Assembly: GCA_003650445.1 (NCBI GenBank)
Contig: QMQE01000026.1
Span: forward strand, 1 to 20,345
DNA: 20,345 nt
Direction of reading: 5' to 3'
Origin: Acidobacteriota bacterium
GTDB lineage: Bacteria > Acidobacteriota > Holophagae > Thermotomaculales > Thermotomaculaceae
The notes under the pieces were generated by a model that had not been told where the DNA came from, searched no databases, and saw nothing but the letters and a program-made list of their open reading frames with translations. Made by a program: the position numbers and the translations under genes. How positions within the stretch are numbered: position 1 is the first letter of the stretch; every line of letters starts with the position of its first letter. Shown here in pieces: positions 6,603 to 14,025 of this stretch.

Positions 6603-8282
6603 TCATTTCCCCCTCTTATGTATTTGCAGTGGTTTTGGGACATAGGTTTTCAATATCCCGGGATAGCAACGAAACATGCCGCTGGGAGATGTCTGACATG
6701 CACGAAAACGATTGTGAACCGCAACAAGCGCCGCCGGATAATACAAAAACAGGTCAGGCTGATCCACATGTACAATCTCCTGGGCTTTCATAAACAACTG
6801 CTTTCTAACTTCAGGGTTCAGTTCCTGATCGGTTTTGTCAAGTAGCGCATCCAGGTTCGGATTCGAATAGCCGGTATCATTAAAACTCTCCTTGCCCTTG
6901 CGTGTCCTGAAGATTGAAATCATGAAATCCGGATCAGCACCGGTCAACCAGCCACGAAAACAGGCATCGTAATGGCCTGCATTTGTCAATTCCTGAAACT
7001 TCCCGGAATCAACCAGTTTGATTCTCATGTCAATTCCATTTTCTGAGAGAATGGCCTGAAAAAACTCGCCCCAGGTGGCACCATTCTTGTCATTACTATC
7101 TACCAGGTAGGTAAAACGAAATGGATGGCCACTTTCATCTTCCCTCACGCCGTCACCATCCCTGTCTACAATCCCGGCTCCATCCAGGAGCAGGGCTGCC
7201 TTTGCCGGGTCAAAAGGATAAGCCCTCACATTGGGGTTAAAGAAAGGGGACTGAGGATGAACTGGCGAAGCGGCTATCTTATATAAGCCGAAAAAGTTGG
7301 TTTTATTAAATGACTCCCTGTCTGCCAGGTACGCCATCGCCTGCCGGACTGCCTTCTTTTGGAAAAAACGGTTTTTCTCATTCCATGACATCAGATAAAA
7401 GGCAAGAACATAATATTTTCTTTTCTGAAAATTCCGTTTAAATTCCGGTTCTTGTGTACGATACTGCCATTCCACTGTTGTAATGGGGCTTAAATCCAAC
7501 TCTCCGTTCATCAACATATCAAAGATCATTGCGTTTCTGTCAATGATTTTGAATACGATTTTATCGAGATGGGGCCGCCCGCCAAAATAGTCAGGATTTG
7601 CTTTCAACACGATTTGAACATCCTTTTCCCATTTTTCCAGGATGTAAGGCCCGGTTCCAACCGGCTTCAGATTGGCCGGGTTCTTGTCAAAACTGTATTT
7701 CTTTGTATCGTACACGTGTTTCGGCAGAATAAAAAAGTCTTCGAAAGCTGAAAGCGGATTTGCCGCTGGTTTTTTGAATGTCACAACCAGGGTCACATCA
7801 TCAATTTTCTTCAGCTTTTTCACATTCTGAAACACCTGCCGATAGCTGCCCCAGAGAACTGAAGGATCCTGGGATTTTTCATATGTGTAAATAACATCGT
7901 CAACTGTCAACAGAACCCCGTCGTGGAAATGGACACCCTTTCGAATATGAAAAGTCAGTTTTAGATGATCTTTTGATATTTCCCAGCTTTCCGCCAGTCT
8001 AGGCACCACGTTGAGATTGGCATCGTATGTTACAAGGGGGTCTCCAATCAGATAGACCACATCCAATTGATCCGTTGAATAAGCCTCCAGGAAATTCAGG
8101 GTATTGATGGCACCAGTTGTCGTTATCATCCAGTCGCCGTCTACAGGTTCAAACGAATCCGTATGGCCGGGCGAAACGGCTTTCGTATTTCCGGAAGTTT
8201 TGTTATTTCCCTTGCCACAGGAAATGCCGGCCGCAACGACGATTAGAACTGAAAAGAAATATAAGAAATCACGCATTCTCAT
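6603..8282 (-). CDS. Peptide-binding lipoprotein, OppA/DppA family (SBP family 5)
   Basis: This is the extracytoplasmic receptor of the importer. From the chosen start it has 559 residues. The N-terminus MRMRDFLYFFSVLIVVAAGISC is a lipoprotein signal, with the acylated cysteine at residue 22. A Gly/Lys/Asn/Ser-rich tether follows. The body is the family 5 fold, recognisable from LAESWEISKDHLKLTFHIRKGVHFHDG, DVIYTYEK and KPVGTGPYILEKW. The frame is open further upstream to 8351, but the lipobox and a GGGGA about ten bases before 8282 favour this start (an ATG two codons later is also possible). It overlaps the end of the small membrane-protein gene by 14 bp. Ligands in this family include oligopeptides, dipeptides, nickel and some sugars; the flanking peptidases favour peptides. 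Confidence 0.92.
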   Translation of the reverse strand: MRMRDFLYFFSVLIVVAAGISCGKGNNKTSGNTKAVSPGHTDSFEPVDGDWMITTTGAINTLNFLEAYSTDQLDVVYLIGDPLVTYDANLNVVPRLAESWEISKDHLKLTFHIRKGVHFHDGVLLTVDDVIYTYEKSQDPSVLWGSYRQVFQNVKKLKKIDDVTLVVTFKKPAANPLSAFEDFFILPKHVYDTKKYSFDKNPANLKPVGTGPYILEKWEKDVQIVLKANPDYFGGRPHLDKIVFKIIDRNAMIFDMLMNGELDLSPITTVEWQYRTQEPEFKRNFQKRKYYVLAFYLMSWNEKNRFFQKKAVRQAMAYLADRESFNKTNFFGLYKIAASPVHPQSPFFNPNVRAYPFDPAKAALLLDGAGIVDRDGDGVREDESGHPFRFTYLVDSNDKNGATWGEFFQAILSENGIDMRIKLVDSGKFQELTNAGHYDACFRGWLTGADPDFMISIFRTRKGKESFNDTGYSNPNLDALLDKTDQELNPEVRKQLFMKAQEIVHVDQPDLFLYYPAALVAVHNRFRACQTSPSGMFRCYPGILKTYVPKPLQIHKRGK

Positions 8283-8652
8283 CGTCTTTTTCCCCGAACA
8301 CAAGCTTGCCCAACAGCAGATAATACGCCATTGTAAAGACCATAAACCCAATCACATATCTCATAATTCCTCCAATCAGGAAATACACCAGCCCCAAGGT
8401 GGCCGGCAACAGGTAGGCTGCATAAACCACCAGTCGGAATTGAAGTGTTCGCCCCCCCTTCAAATACAGCTTCCGTGCTGCCAGTGGTGTCAACAGTACA
8501 ACCGCACTGAACAGATAGCCGACGCCATTGATATACGCCGCTGAGGCGATTGGCCTGATAAAAGGTTGAATAAAAAATACCATCAGTCCGTAAAGACAAG
8601 GCAAAAAAATATCTATCACCGCCCCGAACACCTTTGCCTGCTTTAAATCCAT
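8269..8652 (-). CDS. Small four-helix membrane protein, first gene of the peptide operon
   Basis: I do not recognise the family. The 127-residue protein has four hydrophobic segments (about 9-30, 42-58, 73-95 and 98-118), separated by short loops with Arg and Lys (AARKLYLKGGRTLQFR). It ends in an acidic tail, GEKDDENA. There is no signal cleavage site or enzymatic motif. The ATG at 8650-8652 is preceded by GGAGGGG (8656-8662) and by a good promoter, which makes it the promoter-proximal gene of the operon. Its stop overlaps the start of the binding lipoprotein by 14 bp, so the two are likely translated together. The position suggests a role linked to the transporter, perhaps an accessory subunit, but nothing in the sequence proves this. 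Confidence 0.8.
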   Translation of the reverse strand: MDLKQAKVFGAVIDIFLPCLYGLMVFFIQPFIRPIASAAYINGVGYLFSAVVLLTPLAARKLYLKGGRTLQFRLVVYAAYLLPATLGLVYFLIGGIMRYVIGFMVFTMAYYLLLGKLVFGEKDDENA

Positions 8653-8672
8653 TCACCCCTCCAGTTTGTAAG

Positions 8673-8701
8673 ATTATAACAAGGAAGCGAATCGTGAACA
8701 A
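8673..8701 (-). promoter_or_regulatory. Promoter of the peptide-uptake operon
   Basis: On the minus strand a perfect TATAAT (8673-8678) lies 17 bp from TTGTTC (8696-8701). Transcription would start about 15 bases before the GGAGGGG ribosome site of the first gene. It diverges from the S46 peptidase promoter within a 198-bp shared intergenic region, where the small inverted repeat tcgt-caa-acga (8761-8771) could be an operator. Confidence 0.6.
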
Positions 8702-8803
8702 GTGACATTCAATAAAATCGAGTTTCAGGCTCTTTAAGTCCCATGCTGTCCATTTTTTCTTCGTCAAACGACAAAATCGTGAAACCTCTCATCAAAAGGC
8801 AGG

Positions 8804-8809
8804 TATAAT
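8804..8809 (+). promoter_or_regulatory. Perfect -10 box before the S46 peptidase
   Basis: TATAAT lies 42 bp before the ATG at 8851. The -35 side is poor: gtgaaa at 8779-8784 is the best partner, at a long 19-bp spacing. That fits a promoter that needs an activator or is moderate in strength. The ribosome site AGAGGAG is at 8837-8843. Confidence 0.5.
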
Positions 8810-8850
8810 AAACCGGGTAATTGAACAATTCTAAGAAGAGGAGATTTTGA

Positions 8851-11001
8851 ATGAAAAAGAGTCTGATTATTTTGCTGATGGTATTTACAACGGCGGCAGC
8901 GTTTGCCGTTGAAGGAATGTTCCCCCTGAACGAACTCCAGAATCTCGATCAGAAAAAACTGCAGAAAATGGGATTGAAGATCCCCCTTTCGGAGATTCAG
9001 GATCACGTTTCCAAAGCAGTCGTCAGCCTCGGGGGCGGTAGCGGTTCCTTTGTCTCAAAAGATGGGCTCATCGTAACCAACCACCACGTGGCCTACGGTG
9101 CAATCCAGTACAATGCCGGCGCCAAACACGACTACATCACCAACGGGTTCTATGCCCCTTCCTTCGACAAGGAATTGCCGGCGCCGGGCTATCACGCTGA
9201 CATTATTCTAAATGCAAAAGATGTTACCCCAATCATCAACAAGGCAGTGAAAAAGGGCATGACAGATAAAGAACGGTTCAAAGCCATTGAAGATGCCGTC
9301 AAGAAACTGGAAACGGAGGTGGAGAAAAACAACCCCCATATCCGGGCATCTGTGGCATCAATGTACCAGGGCCGCCAGTATATGCTGTTCACCAAAATCC
9401 GCCTTTTGGACATTCGCCTGGTCTATGCCCCCCCTGCGGCAATCGGTGAATTTGGTGGGGATGAAGACAACTTTGAATGGCCCCGCCATACCGGTGATTT
9501 CTCTTTTCTCCGTGCGTACGTAGCACCGGACGGGACACCTGCGGCGTACAGCAAGGACAACGTCCCCTACCAGCCGGACCACTTTCTCACCGTCTCAATC
9601 AAACCGCTGAAGAAAGGCGATTTCACCTTTATCCTCGGCTTTCCCGGCTCCACAAATCGCTACATGACTGCAGATCAGCTCGACTTCTATCTCAACAAAC
9701 AGATTCCCCTCCGTCTCCGGCTCTTTCAGGACATCATTAACAAATTGAACAAGATTGGCAGTGAGAGCAAACAAAACAATATTCGCGTGGCATTCTGGGT
9801 GAAAATGCTGAATAACTCCATGAAATATTATCAAGGCGTCAATGACGGACTTCACCGGGACAAGGTTGTTTCTCTCTTTCAGAAGAGAGATGCTGAACTC
9901 GAAAAGTGGATTGAAAAATCCAAAAGCGGCTCGAAATTCAAGGGGCTGATCCCGGCCATAAACAAAGTGAATGACCAATTGAAACCCATTGCAAACAAAC
10001 TCACCATCATGGGCTACATGCGCCTGATACCGACCTTTTCCACCGCCGGTACACTGACCCGCTGGGCAAAAGAAAAAACCAAACCCGACCTTGAACGGGA
10101 CCCGGCATACATGAACCGCAATGTTCCGAGAATCCAGATGCGGCTCAAATCCATGCAGCGGAACCTGCTGGTAGAGAGCGATGTGACCCTGATGAAGTAT
10201 TTTCTGCACCAGATGGCCGCATTGCCGAAAGACCAGTGGCCGGAAACCTTCAAAGCCACCTTCGGAAAGGTCGCTGCAGCTGACCTGGATACTGCAATTA
10301 ACAAAAAGGTAGATGAAATGTACGCAGCAACCGGGCTGACAAAGGTTAAAACCCGGATGGCATATTTCAACATGAGCGCCCAAGAACTGGCAAAAGTCAA
10401 TGACCCCCTCCTGAAGTTTGGCGGAGAATTTGCCAATGAAATCAAGGATCTTCGGGATCAGAACGAATCCCTTGCCGGCGCATTGTCGCGGCTGAAACCG
10501 CAACTCATTGACCTGATCCACGCCTACACCCACAACGAACTCTATCCCGATGCCAACAGCACCATCCGCTTCACCTATGGTTCTATCATGGGATACAGCC
10601 CCAGGGAAGCGGTCTGGTATCGTCCTTTCACAACCTTAGCCGGAGTTGTAGAAAAAGAGACCGGGAAAACGCCGTTCGCCAGCCCGAAAAAATTACTGGA
10701 GCTGTACAATAACAAAGAATTCGGCTCCTACGGCGATCCGGCACTTGGCGGCAACGTACCGGTTGATTTCCTGACTGACAACGACACCACCGGCGGTAAC
10801 TCCGGTTCCCCGACCCTGAACGGCAAGGGACAGCTCATTGGATTGTTATTTGACGGAAATTACGAATCCATCTCTGCCGACTACTACTTCAACCCGGCAT
10901 TGACGCGGAGCATTGTGGCAGACGCGGATTACATGATTTTTGTTCTGGACAAGTTTTCAAACGCCCAGAACCTGATCAAGGAAATGAACATCGTCCGCTG
11001 A
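8851..11001 (+). CDS. Exported S46 dipeptidyl-peptidase, DPP7-like
   Basis: This 716-residue serine exopeptidase releases dipeptides from the N-terminus of peptides in the periplasm or at the cell surface. A signal peptide covers about residues 1-18 and ends AFA. The chymotrypsin-like triad is readable: His79 in TNHHV, an Asp in GGDEDNFEWPRH (204 or 206) and Ser651 in GNSGSP. A mostly helical domain (about 260-560) sits between Asp and Ser, as is normal for S46 and as expected for the lid that blocks long substrates. Eighteen residues after the catalytic Ser, where DPP11 has an Arg that selects acidic residues, this protein has Gly669 (LFDGNYES). That predicts the DPP7-type preference for hydrophobic residues. 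Length matches the family. It faces away from the peptide-transport operon and is closed by a strong terminator. Confidence 0.95.
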   Translation: MKKSLIILLMVFTTAAAFAVEGMFPLNELQNLDQKKLQKMGLKIPLSEIQDHVSKAVVSLGGGSGSFVSKDGLIVTNHHVAYGAIQYNAGAKHDYITNGFYAPSFDKELPAPGYHADIILNAKDVTPIINKAVKKGMTDKERFKAIEDAVKKLETEVEKNNPHIRASVASMYQGRQYMLFTKIRLLDIRLVYAPPAAIGEFGGDEDNFEWPRHTGDFSFLRAYVAPDGTPAAYSKDNVPYQPDHFLTVSIKPLKKGDFTFILGFPGSTNRYMTADQLDFYLNKQIPLRLRLFQDIINKLNKIGSESKQNNIRVAFWVKMLNNSMKYYQGVNDGLHRDKVVSLFQKRDAELEKWIEKSKSGSKFKGLIPAINKVNDQLKPIANKLTIMGYMRLIPTFSTAGTLTRWAKEKTKPDLERDPAYMNRNVPRIQMRLKSMQRNLLVESDVTLMKYFLHQMAALPKDQWPETFKATFGKVAAADLDTAINKKVDEMYAATGLTKVKTRMAYFNMSAQELAKVNDPLLKFGGEFANEIKDLRDQNESLAGALSRLKPQLIDLIHAYTHNELYPDANSTIRFTYGSIMGYSPREAVWYRPFTTLAGVVEKETGKTPFASPKKLLELYNNKEFGSYGDPALGGNVPVDFLTDNDTTGGNSGSPTLNGKGQLIGLLFDGNYESISADYYFNPALTRSIVADADYMIFVLDKFSNAQNLIKEMNIVR

Positions 11002-11030
11002 GCCATTTTTCAGAAGATTGAATCGCAACA

Positions 11031-11058
11031 AAAAAAGGGGCTTTCGCCCCTTTTTTTT
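11031..11058 (+). terminator. Strong rho-independent terminator after the S46 peptidase
   Basis: Stem ggggc (11037-11041) / gcccc (11046-11050) with the tetraloop tttc is followed by eight T and preceded by six or more A, so the A/T arms extend the stem and it could also work on the other strand. It isolates the peptidase from the lysine aminotransferase transcript. Confidence 0.92.
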
Positions 11059-11118
11059 AACAGCAACCCATAGAATTGCCAACCTCAAAGAAAAGGGAGA
11101 TTTGGGAAACGAATTCAG

Positions 11119-11147
11119 TTGACCTCTATGTAGGCGTCGGATAATAT
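11119..11147 (+). promoter_or_regulatory. Promoter of the lysine aminotransferase gene
   Basis: TTGACC (11119-11124) matches the -35 consensus at five of six positions. The -10 is either TAATAT (11142-11147, spacing 17) or the better-matching GATAAT (11140-11145, spacing 15). The ribosome site AGGAGGG follows at 11165-11171. Confidence 0.6.
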
Positions 11148-11181
11148 GGGTGAGCATGAATTTTAGGAGGGAGTTTTGACA

Positions 11182-12498
11182 ATGGCAAATACAAACGTAC
11201 AACCAAACGATGTGCTGAACAGCTTAAGCAAGCATATGCTTGTTGACGGTTACCATATTGTTCTGGATCTTGAAAAGAGTCACGACTGCGTGATGGTGGA
11301 TGCAAGAGACGGAAAGGAATTTATTGATTTTTATGCATTTTTTGCATCATTACCCCTGGGATTCAACCATCCCAAGATGAGAACCCCCGAATTTCTTGAA
11401 GCTCTGAAAGAAGTTTCCATCCATAAAGTGGCCAACTCAGATATTTACACGACCTGGATGGCAGATTTTGTGGACACTTTTTCAAAGAAAGGCGCCCATC
11501 CGGATTTCAATAATTATTTTTTTATTGATGGCGGAGCACTGGCAGTTGAAAACGCACTGAAAGCCGCTTTTGACTGGAAAGTCCGGAAAAATTTTGCCAA
11601 GGGCTATCAGGAAGAGAAGGGAATGAAAATTCTGCATTTCCGCCAGGCTTTCCATGGCCGCACCGGCTACACCATGAGCCTGACCAACACCGACCCCACC
11701 AAAACCAAATATTTTCCGCAGTTTGACTGGCCCAGAATCAGCAACCCCAAAATTAACTTCCCTCTGACAGCGGACAGTATTGAAGATGTTGAGAAACGGG
11801 AGGCCCAGGCGCTGGCAGAAATCAAGGCCGCCATCCAGAACAACAAGGATGAGATTGCCGCACTGATTATCGAACCCATTCAGGGTGAAGGGGGAGACAA
11901 CCATTTCAGAGGCGAATTCCTCCGGGCACTACGTGAAATAACAGAAGAAAATGAAATTCTGTTCATTGCTGATGAGGTTCAGACCGGCCTCGGTGCCACC
12001 GGGAAAATGTGGGCTTTCGAGCATTTCGGCATTCAGCCCGACATCGTTTGCTTTGGCAAGAAAGTTCAGGTCTGCGGAATTATGGCCACAGACAAACTCA
12101 ACGATGTGGATTCCGTGTTCAAGATATCTTCAAGAATCAATTCGACCTGGGGTGCCAATATCACTGATATGGTCCGGTCCAAACGGATTCTCGAAATCAT
12201 CGAAGAAGACAATCTTGTGGAGAATGCAGCGAGAATGGGTGATCACCTGCTGAAACGGATTCATGAGGTTGGGGAAACCGCGAGGACAGCCATTACAAAT
12301 ATCCGTGGACGCGGCCTTTTTGCCGCTTTTGACCTGCCTACCGAGGAAATTCGGAATAAAATAGCTTCAGATTGCTTTGATAAGGGATTGGCCGTGCTCA
12401 AATGTGGAGACCTGTCCATCCGTTTCCGGCCGGCATTGACTATTGATGCAAAAACCATTGATAAGGGTATTGATATTCTTTCAAGTGTTCTCTCATAA
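11182..12498 (+). CDS. lat: L-lysine 6-aminotransferase (PLP, class III)
   Basis: This enzyme moves the epsilon-amino group of lysine to 2-oxoglutarate, giving 2-aminoadipate 6-semialdehyde (which cyclises to piperideine-6-carboxylate) and glutamate. The 438-residue protein shows hallmarks of the Lat subgroup: DFYAFFASLPLGFNHP near the N-terminus, FIDGGALAVENALKAAFDWK, AFHGRTGYTMSLTN, IIEPIQGEGGDNHF, the cofactor aspartate in FIADEVQTGLGATG, and CFGKKVQVCG. The Schiff-base lysine is in this last motif (Lys293 or, by alignment with GABA aminotransferase, more likely Lys294). A TTG at 11176 is in frame, but it is only four bases from the AGGAGGG; the ATG at 11182 sits ten bases away and is preferred. 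It precedes the NifU-like gene by 28 bp, a probable operon. The position beside two peptidases fits amino-acid catabolism; osmolyte or secondary-metabolite synthesis are alternatives. Confidence 0.92.
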   Translation: MANTNVQPNDVLNSLSKHMLVDGYHIVLDLEKSHDCVMVDARDGKEFIDFYAFFASLPLGFNHPKMRTPEFLEALKEVSIHKVANSDIYTTWMADFVDTFSKKGAHPDFNNYFFIDGGALAVENALKAAFDWKVRKNFAKGYQEEKGMKILHFRQAFHGRTGYTMSLTNTDPTKTKYFPQFDWPRISNPKINFPLTADSIEDVEKREAQALAEIKAAIQNNKDEIAALIIEPIQGEGGDNHFRGEFLRALREITEENEILFIADEVQTGLGATGKMWAFEHFGIQPDIVCFGKKVQVCGIMATDKLNDVDSVFKISSRINSTWGANITDMVRSKRILEIIEEDNLVENAARMGDHLLKRIHEVGETARTAITNIRGRGLFAAFDLPTEEIRNKIASDCFDKGLAVLKCGDLSIRFRPALTIDAKTIDKGIDILSSVLS

Positions 12499-12526
12499 AA
12501 TTGTGCGTGATTAACAGGAGGTACAA

Positions 12527-12751
12527 ATGGAAACCAAACAAAAAGTTGAAGAGGCTTTAAACAACATTCGCCCTGCCCTTCAGATGGATGGCGGCGATGT
12601 GGAACTTATCAAGTTTGAAGACGGCGTTGTTTATGTAAAACTTCTCGGTGCCTGTGGCGGCTGCCCCATGTCCACCATGACACTGAAACTTTTCATTGAG
12701 GAGCGCATGAAGGAAGAAGTTCCCGAAGTCACCGAAGTCGTATCTGTATAA
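12527..12751 (+). CDS. Stand-alone NifU C-terminal-domain Fe-S protein
   Basis: This 74-residue protein is the NifU/Nfu C-terminal domain on its own. Members bind a [4Fe-4S] cluster between subunits and hand it to client proteins in the cytoplasm. Conserved features are RPALQMDGGDVEL (15-27) and the cluster ligands Cys43 and Cys46 in GACGGCPMS. The end, VPEVTEVVSV, is typical of the family. The ribosome site AGGAGGT (12516-12522) is almost ideal, four bases before the ATG, so it should be well translated. It follows lat closely, although Lat itself needs no Fe-S cluster, so the pairing may be transcriptional convenience. The small Rieske protein downstream carries a different cluster type. 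The family call is secure; its clients are unknown. Confidence 0.93.
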   Translation: METKQKVEEALNNIRPALQMDGGDVELIKFEDGVVYVKLLGACGGCPMSTMTLKLFIEERMKEEVPEVTEVVSV

Positions 12752-12753
12752 TA

Positions 12754-12815
12754 GGAGTAGGGGCCGGGTAGGAACAGGTGATTTCTTATTGCCTGTCTTT
12801 TCCTACCCGTGCTCC
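12754..12815 (+). terminator. Large bulged hairpin after the NifU-like gene
   Basis: Arms cgggtagga (12765-12773) and tcctacccg (12801-12809) pair over 9 bp. Above a 4-nt bulge, acagg (12774-12778) and cctgt (12792-12796) add five pairs, and ggag/ctcc can close the base. A run of five T comes a few bases later (about 12821-12825) rather than directly. It probably ends or protects the lat transcript, but a structured leader is possible too. Confidence 0.5.
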
Positions 12816-12836
12816 AACTCTTTTTCTACCCTGCTG

Positions 12837-12845
12837 TGATACAAT
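12837..12845 (+). promoter_or_regulatory. Extended -10 promoter directly in front of trmH
   Basis: TGATACAAT is an extended -10 element (TGN then TACAAT at 12840-12845). No -35 is evident. Only six bases separate it from the ATG at 12852, so the transcript would start at or next to the A of the start codon. No ribosome site is present. Confidence 0.5.
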
Positions 12846-12851
12846 TCCCAC

Positions 12852-13562
12852 ATGAGACGAAAGACTATCAAGAAGATTATCCCACGATCTACCCTTAGCC
12901 CGGAACAACAAAGATTCCTTGAATCTCTCCTTTCAAAACAGCGTATTGACACTCTGCACCGAATTCTGGACGCCCGGCTGGATGATATTGCCGTTGTACT
13001 GGACAACCTCTTTGATCCTCACAATATGGGGGCCATTGTCCGAACCGTTGAGGCACTTGGAATTCAGGATATTCATGTGATTGAACAGGATACACAATTG
13101 GATCTAAGCTCCAAAGTTACAAAGTACAGTGACAAGTGGGTTTCTATTCATAAACATAAAAGTATTTTAGAATGCGTGGAGCAACTCAGGACAGAGAAAT
13201 TTCTTATTGTTGTGGCCCAAATGACCGGAGAAGCCATTCCCGTACATGATTTCAGTGTTTCTAAAGATTCCAGAATTGCGGTGGTGGTAGGCAACGAACA
13301 TGCAGGGGTCTCTGAAGAGTTCACCAAACTGGCAGATAGCCACGTAATTATCCCCATGCATGGGTTTACCGAGAGTTTTAACGTGTCTGTCGCAACCGCA
13401 TTGGTTTTGAATCACTTTGCCAAAGAAAAACGTGCGGCCATCCGGCCCGAAACAGGAACATTAAATGAAAACAGGAAAAAAGACCTCTATGGACAATGGC
13501 TGCAAAAAGCTGTCAAAAAAAGTGACCTGCTCCTTGATGCTCTGGACAACCAAAGAGATTGA
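12852..13562 (+). CDS. trmH: TrmH-type (SpoU) RNA 2'-O-methyltransferase
   Basis: This SAM-dependent enzyme methylates the ribose 2'-OH of RNA; the sequence fits best with TrmH, which makes Gm18 in the tRNA D-loop. In the 236-residue protein, motif 1 is DPHNMGAIVRTVEALGI (55-71) with the catalytic Arg64, motif 2 is AVVVGNEHAGVS (143-154), and motif 3 is IPMHGFTESFNVSVATAL (167-184); the last two build the knotted SAM site. The N-terminal LSPEQQRFLESLLSKQRIDTLHRILDARLDDIAVVLDN arrangement is as in TrmH, without the extra RNA-binding domain of RlmB. The C-terminal extension (about 195-236) is basic. The ATG has no ribosome site and seems to be leaderless. It ends six bases before the convergent Rieske gene. 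Another SpoU target RNA cannot be excluded. Confidence 0.88.
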   Translation: MRRKTIKKIIPRSTLSPEQQRFLESLLSKQRIDTLHRILDARLDDIAVVLDNLFDPHNMGAIVRTVEALGIQDIHVIEQDTQLDLSSKVTKYSDKWVSIHKHKSILECVEQLRTEKFLIVVAQMTGEAIPVHDFSVSKDSRIAVVVGNEHAGVSEEFTKLADSHVIIPMHGFTESFNVSVATALVLNHFAKEKRAAIRPETGTLNENRKKDLYGQWLQKAVKKSDLLLDALDNQRD

Positions 13563-13568
13563 GGTTTA

Positions 13569-13937
13569 TCAGTTTTTCCATTTAATCTCCGGCATAAACG
13601 AGTCTTCCCCCTCTTCCTGTTTGGGTTGGCCCTCCGGTTCCACAAGCTCAACCATTACCTCTCCATCCCGGATGCTTGCGGGATAGGTTTTAAGTTCAGC
13701 GTCATTATTCAGGCCTTTTCCGTCCTGAAGACTGAAGCGCCAGCCATGCCAATGGCACCTGACGGCATCTTTTTGAAAAGTACCCTTCGTCAGGTTGGCC
13801 CTTGCGTGGGGACAATGGGGAGAAAAAGCAAAGACATCCTCCCCATCAAAGTATATGGCAACATGTTTGCCATTCACTCGGTAAACCCTTGCCTGCCCCT
13901 CTTTTAAACTTGATACATCGCAAACTGATTCTGCCAT
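13569..13937 (-). CDS. Small Rieske [2Fe-2S] ferredoxin-like protein
   Basis: This 122-residue soluble electron carrier has a complete Rieske cluster site: Cys42 and His44 in CPHARANL, and Cys61 and His64 in CHWHGWRF. The spacing is typical of NirD/BphF-like ferredoxins, not of respiratory Rieske subunits, and the disulfide-forming cysteines of cytochrome bc1 proteins are absent. There is no signal peptide or membrane anchor. The C-terminal 20 residues (EPEGQPKQEEGEDSF) form an acidic, probably disordered tail. The start at 13937 is preceded by a weak AAGGGAT. It faces trmH tail to tail with six bases between and diverges from plsB by 88 bp. No oxygenase or reductase partner is nearby, so its redox partner is unknown. 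Confidence 0.93.
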   Translation of the reverse strand: MAESVCDVSSLKEGQARVYRVNGKHVAIYFDGEDVFAFSPHCPHARANLTKGTFQKDAVRCHWHGWRFSLQDGKGLNNDAELKTYPASIRDGEVMVELVEPEGQPKQEEGEDSFMPEIKWKN

Positions 13938-14007
13938 CTCATATCCCTTTCCACAATTTTTTTGTCAAATCATGCAAGTTGAATCTTAAACATAATTTCC
14001 TCTTTTG

Positions 14008-14020
14008 TGGTACAATACCA
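14008..14020 (+). promoter_or_regulatory. Extended -10 promoter overlapped by an inverted repeat, before plsB
   Basis: TGGTACAAT is an extended -10 element (TACAAT at 14011-14016), nine bases before the ATG at 14026, so the mRNA leader would be only about three bases. The element sits inside a perfect inverted repeat tggta-caa-tacca (14008-14020), which could be a binding site for a repressor. No ribosome site is present. Confidence 0.45.
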
Positions 14021-14025
14021 TAACT

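Noticed and set aside
8283..8351. Upstream extension of the binding lipoprotein
   Set aside because: Adds 23 residues before a clear lipoprotein signal and overlaps the preceding gene much further.
9595..10533. 312-residue minus-strand open frame
   Set aside because: It lies fully antisense to the S46 peptidase, has low-complexity Phe/Cys/His-rich translation and no ribosome site; it is a shadow of the real gene.
11176..11178. TTG as start of the lysine aminotransferase
   Set aside because: Only four bases from the AGGAGGG site; the ATG six bases later has proper spacing.
14005..14007. TTG as start of PlsB
   Set aside because: It would place the extended -10 element inside the coding region, and the extra residues are not typical of the family.
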